NCBI GenBank assembly: GCA_913055925.1
Contig: CAJXLH010000033.1
Span: 1 to 13,985 of the forward strand
Direction of reading: 5' to 3'
From: an uncultured Maritalea sp.
Lineage (GTDB): Bacteria > Pseudomonadota > Alphaproteobacteria > Rhizobiales > Devosiaceae
DNA length: 13,985 nucleotides
The notes beneath the pieces were generated by a model. The model searched no databases and was not told the origin of the DNA. It saw only the letters and a list, made by a program, of their open reading frames with translations. How positions within the stretch are numbered: position 1 is the first letter of the stretch; every line of letters starts with the position of its first letter. Shown here one piece after another: positions 5,592 through 12,975 of this stretch. The translations under genes were made by a program, and so were the position numbers.

Positions 5592-7787
5592 TTAATTGCT
5601 TCTCACAAAGCAATCGCCGCCACTTGCTTTCAAGTTCGAACAGATCGCATTGGCGTCTGCAAGGCTCGAAGCAGGAACTCGAACGCGGTAATAAATGCCC
5701 CGGTCACCGAGATTCACGCGATTGATGTCGAGCGTTGAGTTGCCCAACACACTTGAATATTGACGAGATAGTGTGGTCGCAGTGGCTTGCGCCGCTTCTT
5801 GGGACCTTTGTGAGGATAATTGCACGTAGAACGGTGCGCTGACGCCGGTGCTGGTCGATGAGCTTGCTTGAGAGTTAGCACTAGGCAACAACGAAATCGG
5901 TTGCTCCGTTTGCGAAGTTGAAGCGCTTGGTTGAGGCGTTGCAAGAACGGCGCTCGCAAGCGGTTGGTTCGTACCCAATCCAGCAGGTCTCGTCGGCGGT
6001 GTCGGCGCTGCGGCGTCCACTGATGTTGCTTCGGTGTTCTCCACTGGAGTTGATGTCTCTGGAGACGTCACGGCATCTGTAAGCGCTGCAACTTGTGTTG
6101 CGGCATTGTCGACAGCTTCAGTAACTGGTGCGGTTGTGTCTTCAACAATTGAGTTCAACACATTGGTGATTTCATCGGTTGGTGCAGTCGCTGTGTTGCT
6201 GCTCACTTCTGGCACGTTCGGACGAACTTCTTGTGGCAATTGCTCAGCGCCTGCCGATGCTTCTTCACCAGTCACAATCGTGCCATCTGCCAATACAGTT
6301 ACCGTTTTTACCTTGCGGTTGGTCAAGCCGTTGCTATCACCGGTTGGCGTGATGACACGCGGCGCACTTGCCGTATCGCCAGTCGAAGTCTCATCGCGTG
6401 ACACGATTTGTTCATTTGTCGGATTTTCGCTGTTTCCTTCAAGCGCGCTAAACACAGAAGATTCAGGTTCCGTGTTCTCAACTGGCTCAGGTGTCAGCTT
6501 AACTTCGGTGTTCTGGGCTGCAACAACAGGCACTTCCGAGGTACCGCTTTGGCCATTGAACATCCAATAGGCTACGCCGCCAACAACGGCGAGAAGCAAA
6601 ACGGCCGCAACAGCACCAAATACTGGCAGCATACCGCCGCGACGCTCCTCTTGAGCACTTTCGCGTACTTCGACTTTTGGTTCACTCGGCGCTTGTGCAG
6701 CGTGTGAATGCGGAGCGGTTTGAGGAGGCACTTCAACCCGGTCGCGCGCCGTTGGTGCTTCGGTTTGAACTGCTTCGCCAGCGCTATTGGATTGGTTAGA
6801 CGCACGCGCAGCGCTTACCGCTGCCCCTGTGTGTCCAGTGGCAGATCGCGCAGCGCCAAGTGCTGCCATAATTGCGGCTTCCGCTGCGTCTGCTGGCGCT
6901 TTACCTGTAGGCTGCTCAACTGCCGGCGGTTTTGTATCCGCAATCAGATTTTCGATTTCGGTCAATGCATCTTGAACAACTTCATTCTGCTCAAACTGTT
7001 CAGGCTCAATTGATGGCGGCTCGGCGAATGCATCTTCCGAGAATGCTGTTTCAGCGGCTTCATCAGCTGGTTGTGCATCGACTTCGACTGGAGTTTCGTA
7101 GCTCGCCGTAAACTGTTGAGGTTCATGAACTGCGGCAGTTGGCACTGGAACAGGATCAAATGCCGGCGCTTCAGGTTCTGCGACCTGCGCTTCCACTTGC
7201 TCGATCAAAGAAGCGATGCCGTCTAGTTCTTCAGGGCCAGGTGAAGATTGCGTTTCCTCTGGCGAAGCTATTTCCCGCGCTGCTTGAGCAAATGTGCCGA
7301 CATTTGCAGCCGTGGAAATTGGCTCGGGCCGGAACCCAGCAAACTCTTGCTCAGCTTGCAGGTCTGAAGTTGGGCCATTTTTAATTGACTCTGAAAAGTC
7401 AAATTCGAAACCGCCCGCAATGTCTGTTGGAGCAGGTTCTGCAGTCAACTGCGCTTCTTCAGTAGCTGGAGCCTCCTTATGAACGGGTGTTGCCTCAGTC
7501 AATTCTGGTGTGTGTTCCGAAGACAAATCAAACCCACCAGCAAACGGATCTTCGACTGGAGATGGCGCGTATGCTGGTTCGCGCACCTCTTCGGGCGTTG
7601 GGAATGGAGCGATATTGTCAACGGCGTCTTCCGGCATAGGCGCGTTCACGTTCGCCTCGGCACGTTCATCAATCGCCTGCGCAACATTGGTCTGCTGCGC
7701 ATCGTCTGCAACAATGCGCGCCAACTCAGCGATCAAATCGTCGGCTTGATCGCCAGTTAAGTTTGTTTTTTCGTTCGAACTTGTCAT
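5592..7787 (-). CDS. SPOR-domain inner-membrane protein
   Basis: Predicted bitopic membrane protein of 731 residues that binds peptidoglycan lacking stem peptides through its SPOR domain, which usually targets proteins to the division septum. Residues 1-385 are an acidic, Pro/Ala/Glu-rich and probably disordered cytoplasmic region. ERRGG (381-385) then leads into one transmembrane helix at about 386-410, giving N-in/C-out topology. A Ser/Thr/Pro/Ala-rich periplasmic linker runs to about 650. The C-terminal SPOR domain (about 651-731) starts with FYVQLSSQRSQEAA, contains IYYRVRVPASSLADANAIC, and has Cys residues at about 716 and 726. A leucine-rich N-terminal patch (DDLIAELARIVAD, 16-28) and two AGGF motifs near 83 and 124 stand out from the linker. 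It follows argS, the normal Hyphomicrobiales position. There is no obvious ribosome-binding site; a stem-loop lies directly upstream. Confidence 0.93.
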   Translation of the reverse strand: MTSSNEKTNLTGDQADDLIAELARIVADDAQQTNVAQAIDERAEANVNAPMPEDAVDNIAPFPTPEEVREPAYAPSPVEDPFAGGFDLSSEHTPELTEATPVHKEAPATEEAQLTAEPAPTDIAGGFEFDFSESIKNGPTSDLQAEQEFAGFRPEPISTAANVGTFAQAAREIASPEETQSSPGPEELDGIASLIEQVEAQVAEPEAPAFDPVPVPTAAVHEPQQFTASYETPVEVDAQPADEAAETAFSEDAFAEPPSIEPEQFEQNEVVQDALTEIENLIADTKPPAVEQPTGKAPADAAEAAIMAALGAARSATGHTGAAVSAARASNQSNSAGEAVQTEAPTARDRVEVPPQTAPHSHAAQAPSEPKVEVRESAQEERRGGMLPVFGAVAAVLLLAVVGGVAYWMFNGQSGTSEVPVVAAQNTEVKLTPEPVENTEPESSVFSALEGNSENPTNEQIVSRDETSTGDTASAPRVITPTGDSNGLTNRKVKTVTVLADGTIVTGEEASAGAEQLPQEVRPNVPEVSSNTATAPTDEITNVLNSIVEDTTAPVTEAVDNAATQVAALTDAVTSPETSTPVENTEATSVDAAAPTPPTRPAGLGTNQPLASAVLATPQPSASTSQTEQPISLLPSANSQASSSTSTGVSAPFYVQLSSQRSQEAAQATATTLSRQYSSVLGNSTLDINRVNLGDRGIYYRVRVPASSLADANAICSNLKASGGDCFVRSN

Positions 7788-7795
7788 AGTCTATC

Positions 7796-7819
7796 GGTCA
7801 GCGAATTCAGCCGCTAACC
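7796..7819 (-). promoter_or_regulatory. Stem-loop in the SPOR-gene leader
   Basis: On the minus strand GGTTAGCG pairs with CGCTGACC (8 bp including one G-U in RNA) around an 8-nt loop (GCTGAATT). The hairpin ends 8 nt before the SPOR-gene ATG, where a Shine-Dalgarno sequence would be expected but is not evident. A TATAAA at 7825-7830 (minus strand) could be a -10 element placing the transcript 5' end at the hairpin base, but I see no convincing -35. Confidence 0.4.
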
Positions 7820-7880
7820 CTCACTTTATACAATTCAAGCAGCTATTTAACCCGACTGATAAACCAGCAATGTGCCTGAA

Positions 7881-9641
7881 TTATGATAATTCTTCTGGCG
7901 CAGTGACGCCCAAAATGCCCAAACCGTTGCGCAAAACTTGTCGCACGGCATTGACCATAGCGAGTCGCGCCACTGTCATTGTCGTGTCTTCATGATTAAC
8001 AAATCGTAACTCAGGGTTTTCCTTACCCTTTGTCCAGAAGGCGTGGAACGCCCCGGCAAGCTCGTGAATGTAAAACGCGACGCGGTGCGGTTCGTGCGCA
8101 GCCGCAGCGGCTGCAATCACACGTGGGAACTGTGCCATAGACTTAATAAGGTCAATTTCAGCTGGATCAGAAAGCTTTGACAAGTCGGCATTTTGAAGCG
8201 CGGTAAGAGAAACATCCAAGTCTGGAAGGTCGCGCGCAACATTTCTAAACACCGAACATGCTCGCGCGTGAGCATATTGCACGTAGAAAACCGGGTTTTC
8301 GCGCGTTTGTTGCGTCACCAGATCAAAGTCAAAGTCCAGCTGCGCTTCGTTGCGACGGAAAAGCATAATGAAGCGCACAACGTCTGGGCCCACTTCATCA
8401 ACGAGCTGCGCCATGGTGACAAACGTCCCTGCCCGCTTTGACATTTTCGCTGGTTCGCCATTCCGCAAAAGGTTCACCAACTGACAAATTTTGACATCAA
8501 CTTCTGCCTGACCGTCAGAAACCGCTTTGCCCGCAGCACTAAGGCGTTTGATATAACCTGCGTGATCGGCACCCAGCACAACAATTTGGGTGTTGAACCC
8601 ACGCAGATACTTGTTTCGGTGATAAGCAATGTCGGCCGCGAAGTAAGTGTAGTCGCCGTTCGATTTGACCAACGCACGATCGGTATCATCGCCAAATGCC
8701 GTCGCTTTGAAGAGCGTTTGCTCGCGATCTTCCCAGTCTTCTGGCGTTTTGCCTTTTGGTTTTTCAAGTTGCCCTTGATAGACCAGTCCTTCTTCGCGTA
8801 ACCAATCTAGCGTTTGCTTTATGTCGCCACCATTGCCCCCAACATGCAACGATGCTTCGGAGAAGAACAAGTCGTGTTTGATACCGAGCTTCGACAAATC
8901 GTCGCGGATCATATCAAGCATCAGCTCGAGGACCACTGGTCGTATTTTCTCGACGCGCTCTTCCTCATTGAGCGAGATAAGCTCGTCGCCGAATTGATCC
9001 TTCAACGCTTCGCCTACAGGGATCAAGTATTTGCCTGGATAAAGCCCAGCTGGAATTTCACCAATTTCATCACCAAGTGCTTCGCGATAACGCAGAAACG
9101 CTGAGTTTGCCAAAACAGCAATCTGACCGCCTGCGTCGTTGATGTAGTATTCGCGTGTAATGTCAAAACGGCAAAAGTCCATCAAGCTGGCGAGTGCATC
9201 TCCGAACACCGCACCGCGCGTATGGCCAACGTGCAATGGACCTGTTGGGTTTGCCGAAACATATTCGACATTCACCTGCCCCTCGGGTGCATTATCTGGG
9301 CGGCCAAAATCTGCACCTTTCTGGTTCGCATCAGCCACCACAGACAGCCAAACGCTATTTGACAGGGTGAAGTTGATAAAGCCAGGTCCAGCAACATCTA
9401 TCTTTTCAACATCAGCATCTTCAGCAAAAGCATCAACAATTTTTTGCGCAATTTCACGCGGATTGGACTTTAATGGCTTGGCCAAAACCATGGCAGCGTT
9501 ACACGACAAATCACCGTGGCTCGCGTCACGCGGAGGCTCAACCACAAATCGTCGCAACACTGCTTCTTGCTCGCTGAGTTCCGGATAGAGGTTGATCAGT
9601 GTTTTTTCCACGCGATCGCGAAAGACTGCAAATGCGTCCAT
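7881..9641 (-). CDS. argS: Arginyl-tRNA synthetase
   Basis: Cytoplasmic class I synthetase that charges tRNA-Arg. The 586 residues match the family. The N-terminal additional domain (about 1-115, with DISHGDL-like RDASHGDLSCNAAM) recognises the tRNA D-loop. The Rossmann catalytic core carries the HIGH-type motif HVGH at 137-140 in NPTGPLHVGHTRGAV. YYINDAGGQ lies at about 165-173, and the KMSKS-equivalent KMSKRAGT is at 399-406. The C-terminal helical DALR anticodon-binding domain ends in VRQVLRNGLGILGV. Start ATG at 9641 is 39 nt after the dgt stop with only a weak ribosome-binding site. The 93-nt gap after it contains the SPOR-gene leader hairpin. It is probably co-transcribed with dgt. Confidence 0.98.
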   Translation of the reverse strand: MDAFAVFRDRVEKTLINLYPELSEQEAVLRRFVVEPPRDASHGDLSCNAAMVLAKPLKSNPREIAQKIVDAFAEDADVEKIDVAGPGFINFTLSNSVWLSVVADANQKGADFGRPDNAPEGQVNVEYVSANPTGPLHVGHTRGAVFGDALASLMDFCRFDITREYYINDAGGQIAVLANSAFLRYREALGDEIGEIPAGLYPGKYLIPVGEALKDQFGDELISLNEEERVEKIRPVVLELMLDMIRDDLSKLGIKHDLFFSEASLHVGGNGGDIKQTLDWLREEGLVYQGQLEKPKGKTPEDWEDREQTLFKATAFGDDTDRALVKSNGDYTYFAADIAYHRNKYLRGFNTQIVVLGADHAGYIKRLSAAGKAVSDGQAEVDVKICQLVNLLRNGEPAKMSKRAGTFVTMAQLVDEVGPDVVRFIMLFRRNEAQLDFDFDLVTQQTRENPVFYVQYAHARACSVFRNVARDLPDLDVSLTALQNADLSKLSDPAEIDLIKSMAQFPRVIAAAAAAHEPHRVAFYIHELAGAFHAFWTKGKENPELRFVNHEDTTMTVARLAMVNAVRQVLRNGLGILGVTAPEELS

Positions 9642-9680
9642 GGTCTAAAAGTCCATCTTTTATGGTTGATGTGCAAGCGG

Positions 9681-10880
9681 TTACCGGAAATCTACGTCTG
9701 CGTCAAACAAACGGTTATATGTTGCGGTCGCGAATTGGTCAGTCATGCCGGATACGAAGTCACAAACGATGCGTGCACGGCAATGTTCATTATTGCTTCT
9801 GGCAACCTCTTCCCATTCATTTGGCATCATCTCGCCATTCAAATAGGCATCAAATAGTTCGGCAAGCAAACGTTCCGCCTGACGCACAGGTTCCATTACC
9901 TCTTCCGAACGGTAGACGTTGCTAAACAAGAAGCGCTTTAACCCCTTTTCACTGGCCGCGACTTCTTCAGAAAAGCCTACGATTGTTCGGCCCGCGCAAC
10001 GTACATCTTCCACGCTATCCGGTGATAGGTCCGATATTTGGCTTTCCGAGTGACGAATAACGTCTTCGATTGTGCGCGTAATCAACCGGCGAATAATCTC
10101 GTGAGCCTTGCGATCCGTTTCGATGTTCGGATATTTCGATTGAACCTCTCGGACGATTGGGCCAACAAGTGGCACGTCCTCAAGCATTTCAATCGTCAAT
10201 AGTCCCGCCCGAAGCGCATCATCAATGTCATGCGCGTTATAGGCGACATCGTCAGCGATAGCCGCGGCCTGTGCTTCAAAGCTGGAATAGCTGTCCAATC
10301 GCAGGTCTGACACCGCAATTTCCTGATCCAACCCGAACGGGATGCCGTCTTGGGCATACTTTTCAAGAGGCGCGCCGTTGGCATCGGTCAGTGGCCCATT
10401 GTGCTTGATGATCCCCTCAAGCGTTTCCCAAGTCAGGTTGAGGCCATCATGCTCGGCGTAACGGTTTTCAAGCGACGTCACCACACGCAGTGCCTGTGCA
10501 TTGTGGTCGAAACCACCAAACGCTCGCATCTTCTCGTGAAGTACGCGTTCGCCGGCGTGGCCAAACGGTGTGTGCCCAAGGTCATGCGCAAGCGCCAGGC
10601 TTTCCGCGAGGTCTTCATTCAGCCGAAGCGCGCGTGCGATTGAACGCGCGATTTGCGAAACTTCTAGGGTATGGGTTAGCCGCGTGCGAAAGTGATTTCC
10701 CTCGTGATGGAGGAAAACTTGTGTTTTGTGCTTCAAGCGTCTGAAAGCAGTTGAATGTATGATACGGTCTCGATCGCGCTGAAACTCCGAACGCGTTGGG
10801 CTATCTGACGTTGAGTGCAAACGGCCGAGTGACTGTTCAGGATGAGATGCATACGGTGCTAGGGCTGAAGTGTTCCCCAT
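9681..10880 (-). CDS. dgt: Deoxyguanosinetriphosphate triphosphohydrolase-like protein
   Basis: HD-superfamily dNTPase, 399 residues (type 2 dGTPase-like length), that hydrolyses dNTPs to nucleosides and triphosphate to adjust dNTP pools. The N-terminus has SEFQRDRDRIIHSTAFRRLK at 31-50, typical of the family. Metal-binding HD residues are visible as RTRLTHTLEVSQIAR (H70), ALAHDLGHTPFGHAGE (H99, D100) and the later IADDVAYNAHDIDDAL (D210/D211). The C-terminal half is helical. ATG at 10880 has an AAGGA ribosome-binding site about 8 nt upstream. It is divergent from erpA and 39 nt upstream of argS. Whether it prefers dGTP or needs an activating nucleotide cannot be told from sequence; many such proteins are not dGTP-specific. 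Confidence 0.95.
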   Translation of the reverse strand: MGNTSALAPYASHPEQSLGRLHSTSDSPTRSEFQRDRDRIIHSTAFRRLKHKTQVFLHHEGNHFRTRLTHTLEVSQIARSIARALRLNEDLAESLALAHDLGHTPFGHAGERVLHEKMRAFGGFDHNAQALRVVTSLENRYAEHDGLNLTWETLEGIIKHNGPLTDANGAPLEKYAQDGIPFGLDQEIAVSDLRLDSYSSFEAQAAAIADDVAYNAHDIDDALRAGLLTIEMLEDVPLVGPIVREVQSKYPNIETDRKAHEIIRRLITRTIEDVIRHSESQISDLSPDSVEDVRCAGRTIVGFSEEVAASEKGLKRFLFSNVYRSEEVMEPVRQAERLLAELFDAYLNGEMMPNEWEEVARSNNEHCRARIVCDFVSGMTDQFATATYNRLFDADVDFR

Positions 10881-10981
10881 ATCAACTTTCCTTGTACCCT
10901 CTTTTCAAACAGCTTTATGAAGCCTATCTATTAAGCAACACTTGTTATAAATCGAGTTTGGCACATCAGTTAAGGGTTTAT
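10881..10981. promoter_or_regulatory. Divergent dgt/erpA intergenic region
   Basis: These 101 bp separate the two divergent start codons and must hold promoters for both transcripts unless those lie inside coding sequence. For erpA a TATAAA-like -10 is visible at 10946-10951, about 30 nt before the ATG, without a convincing -35. AAGGG at about 10973-10977 is the erpA ribosome-binding site. On the other strand AAGGA near the dgt ATG is its ribosome-binding site. I saw no clear inverted-repeat operator for an iron or Fe-S regulator. Confidence 0.5.
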
Positions 10982-11329
10982 ATGTCAGAAGCAGCAGTGG
11001 CAGAGAAAGTTTCGATCACCGATAGTGCGATTTCGCGCATTGAAGCGATCTTGGCGAAACAAAAGCCGGGCACAGCGCTGCGCGTTGCCGTGTCTGGTGG
11101 TGGCTGCTCGGGTTTCCAGTATGAATACAACCTGGTCCCTGATGAACCGACCGACGATGATCTGGTGCTTGGCAACGACAAAGCGCATGTGTTGATTGAC
11201 TCATTGAGCCTCGAGTTCATGCAAGGCTCGGAGATTGACTTTGTAAATGACCTGATTGGCCAGAGCTTTCAGATCAACAATCCGAATGCTGTTGCATCCT
11301 GCGGTTGCGGAACAAGCTTTTCTGTATAA
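10982..11329 (+). CDS. erpA: A-type Fe-S cluster carrier, ErpA/HesB family
   Basis: Small scaffold/carrier that accepts Fe-S clusters and delivers them to apo-proteins. It has 115 residues. The three invariant cysteines are present: C42 in VSGGGCSGFQYEY, and C107 and C109 in ASCGCGTSFSV at the C-terminus. ITDSAISRIEAIL near 12-24 and the acidic DEPTDDDLVL segment are typical of the family. An upstream in-frame ATG at 10796 would add 62 unrelated residues overlapping dgt. I take ATG 10982 because homology begins there and AAGGG lies 5 nt upstream. Its position next to dgt and xthA matches Hyphomicrobiales. The paralogue name (ErpA versus IscA/SufA) is inferred from position and is less certain than the family. 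Confidence 0.93.
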   Translation: MSEAAVAEKVSITDSAISRIEAILAKQKPGTALRVAVSGGGCSGFQYEYNLVPDEPTDDDLVLGNDKAHVLIDSLSLEFMQGSEIDFVNDLIGQSFQINNPNAVASCGCGTSFSV

Positions 11330-11366
11330 TTGAAGTTGTTGCCACTTGAGTGGTCCGATACGATTA

Positions 11367-11387
11367 CGCCTGAATCAGTTTTAGGCG
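11367..11387 (+). promoter_or_regulatory. Stem-loop over the xthA ribosome-binding region
   Basis: CGCCTGAA pairs with TTTAGGCG (8 bp, one G-U) around the loop TCAGT. The 3' arm contains the only purine-rich candidate Shine-Dalgarno (AGGCGG) and ends 9 nt before the xthA ATG, so folding would hide it. GAATACGG follows, so it is not a U-tract terminator for erpA. A translational control role is inference. Confidence 0.45.
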
Positions 11388-11396
11388 GAATACGGC

Positions 11397-12179
11397 ATGC
11401 AAATAGCGACTTGGAACATCAACGGGATCAAAGCCCGACTTCCAGAAGTTGAATACTGGCTTAAGGAATACAAGCCAGAAATTGTCTGCTTACAAGAAAT
11501 CAAAAGCATAGACGAAAACTTCCCGCGGGAAGTGTTTGAAGACCTTGGGTACAATGTCGAAACCCACGGTCAAAAAAGCTTCAATGGCGTCGCAATCCTG
11601 TCGCTCCTCCCGTTCGAAGAAGTAAATCGTGGTCTACCGGGCGACGACGCTGATGAACAAGCGCGGTTCATCGAAGGTGTCTTTAACGGCGAAAACGGCG
11701 CGCCTTTCCGCGTCGCCGGAATCTACCTGCCGAATGGCAACCCAGTCGACACTCCAAAGTTTCCATACAAACTAGGCTGGATGGACCGACTGATTGACTG
11801 GACTGCCGAGCGCCTAAAACTGGAAGAGCCGCTAATCGTGGCTGGAGACTACAACATCATTCCGGAGTCGATTGATACGCACTCGCACGATGATTGGTGG
11901 GGTGACGCACTTTATCGAGAAGAAAGCCTAGAGCGGTTCCGCGCCCTGCAGGCGCTTGGTATGACCGACGGGTTACGGGCAGCGAATAACGAGCAAGCAT
12001 ATACATTTTGGGACTTTCAGGCTGGCGCATGGCGCCGCAACAATGGCATACGCATTGACCATCTAATGTGTTCAGCACAGGCGACTGATATGCTGGAATC
12101 AGTTGAAGTGCACAAAGATATGCGTGGTCGCGAAAAACCGTCAGACCACGTGCCAGTTGTTGGAAACTTTAGCTTTTAA
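11397..12179 (+). CDS. xthA: Exodeoxyribonuclease III
   Basis: Mg-dependent AP endonuclease and 3'-5' exonuclease of base-excision repair, 260 residues (the family is about 255-270). The endonuclease/exonuclease/phosphatase fold is shown by WNINGIKAR at 6-14 (N7), CLQEIK with E34, SFNGVAILS at 61-69, GIYLPNGNP with Y110, VAGDYNIIPE with D151 and N153, the W204-F207 segment, RIDHLM at 219-224 and the catalytic SDHVPV with D250/H251. All key catalytic residues are present, so it should be active. It follows erpA by 67 nt on the same strand, with a stem-loop covering its ribosome-binding region. It converges on exoR with a gap of only 10 bp. Confidence 0.97.
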   Translation: MQIATWNINGIKARLPEVEYWLKEYKPEIVCLQEIKSIDENFPREVFEDLGYNVETHGQKSFNGVAILSLLPFEEVNRGLPGDDADEQARFIEGVFNGENGAPFRVAGIYLPNGNPVDTPKFPYKLGWMDRLIDWTAERLKLEEPLIVAGDYNIIPESIDTHSHDDWWGDALYREESLERFRALQALGMTDGLRAANNEQAYTFWDFQAGAWRRNNGIRIDHLMCSAQATDMLESVEVHKDMRGREKPSDHVPVVGNFSF

Positions 12180-12189
12180 GATTGGGTCG

Positions 12190-12975
12190 TTAGCCACCGA
12201 ACCGAGAACCGAGCTGATCTGCAGCGGCAATGGCCTGCTGGCGTTCGTCAGGCGACGCGATTGAAATTGCGCGTTCGTGAAGCTCTAAAATCCAATGCTC
12301 GTCCTCGGTGCCACCCGCGTTGCGATTAGCCAACGTTAGCCACATCAAGCCCTCAATCGGATCAGCATCAATGCCTTCGCCGTTGAACATCAAGTCGCCA
12401 AGCGTTGCTTGCGCGGCTGGATGGCCTTTGCGCGAAGCAAGCGCTAGCCAACGTGCACTTTGCTTTGGCGAATATCCGAACTCACCATCATCAAGGTAAA
12501 GTTGCCCGACTTTGTATTGCGCGTCTGCATCTCCAAAATAGGAAGCTGCGTGCAGCCAAAGTTTGCGCGAAAGGTTATCGTCGGCTTTTACGCCGGCATC
12601 AGGAACGCCTTCCCGATAATACTCGCCAACTTTCAGGAAGCTTTGCGCGACAATGTCCGCGCCAACAGATTTTGGCGGTGTATCCGCGTGACCGTCAGCC
12701 AGTTCGCGGAAGTAAAGGAACGCTTTGGTTTTGTCCTGTTGGACGCCCTCGCCGTTCTCATACATGACACCCAAGCGCCACAAAGCGATGGGCTGTCCGG
12801 CGTCAGCGGCCTCTTCCAAGGCCGCCAACAAATTCTCATTCGACACTTCAGTCTCACCGCCACCAAACAGCGAATTTAGATCGAGCTGGTCCTGCGTTTG
12901 GGCCGTGTTTACGGCACCAAACGTTAGAGCAACCGCGCTCGCTATGGCGACGATAATGGACTTAGATGTCGGCAT
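12190..12975 (-). CDS. exoR: ExoR-like periplasmic Sel1-repeat regulator
   Basis: In Sinorhizobium and Agrobacterium, ExoR is an exported Sel1-repeat protein that binds and inhibits the sensor ExoS; its proteolysis releases ExoS/ChvI to control succinoglycan, motility and the acid/invasion switch. The 261 residues here have a signal peptide (Lys5, hydrophobic 7-21, likely cleavage near A25) and Sel1/TPR-like repeats from about 62 to 218 (ALWRLGVMYENGEG, ADAQYKVGQLYLDDGE, PAAQATLGDLMFNGEG). The C-terminal segment HWILELHERAISIASPDER at 227-245 resembles the ExoR C-terminus from memory (WMESLQERAFSIS). Position next to xthA also fits exoR. ATG 12975 has an AAGGAG ribosome-binding site and lies inside the end of ilvD (14-nt overlap). 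ExoS/ChvI genes are not in the window. The alternative is a generic Sel1 protein. Confidence 0.82.
   Translation of the reverse strand: MPTSKSIIVAIASAVALTFGAVNTAQTQDQLDLNSLFGGGETEVSNENLLAALEEAADAGQPIALWRLGVMYENGEGVQQDKTKAFLYFRELADGHADTPPKSVGADIVAQSFLKVGEYYREGVPDAGVKADDNLSRKLWLHAASYFGDADAQYKVGQLYLDDGEFGYSPKQSARWLALASRKGHPAAQATLGDLMFNGEGIDADPIEGLMWLTLANRNAGGTEDEHWILELHERAISIASPDERQQAIAAADQLGSRFGG

Noticed and set aside
6034..6570. 178-codon plus-strand open frame opposite the SPOR gene
   Set aside because: It is a shadow of the Ser/Thr/Ala-rich linker, with low-complexity composition and no ribosome-binding support.
9160..9588. 142-codon plus-strand open frame inside argS
   Set aside because: It is antisense to conserved catalytic sequence of argS, which accounts fully for the region.
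10796..10981. 62-residue N-terminal extension of ErpA
   Set aside because: It overlaps dgt antisense, does not resemble the family, and the ATG at 10982 has its own ribosome-binding site.
11367..11387. Rho-independent terminator for erpA
   Set aside because: The stem is not followed by a U-tract; GAATACGG follows in the xthA direction and no U-run follows on the other strand.
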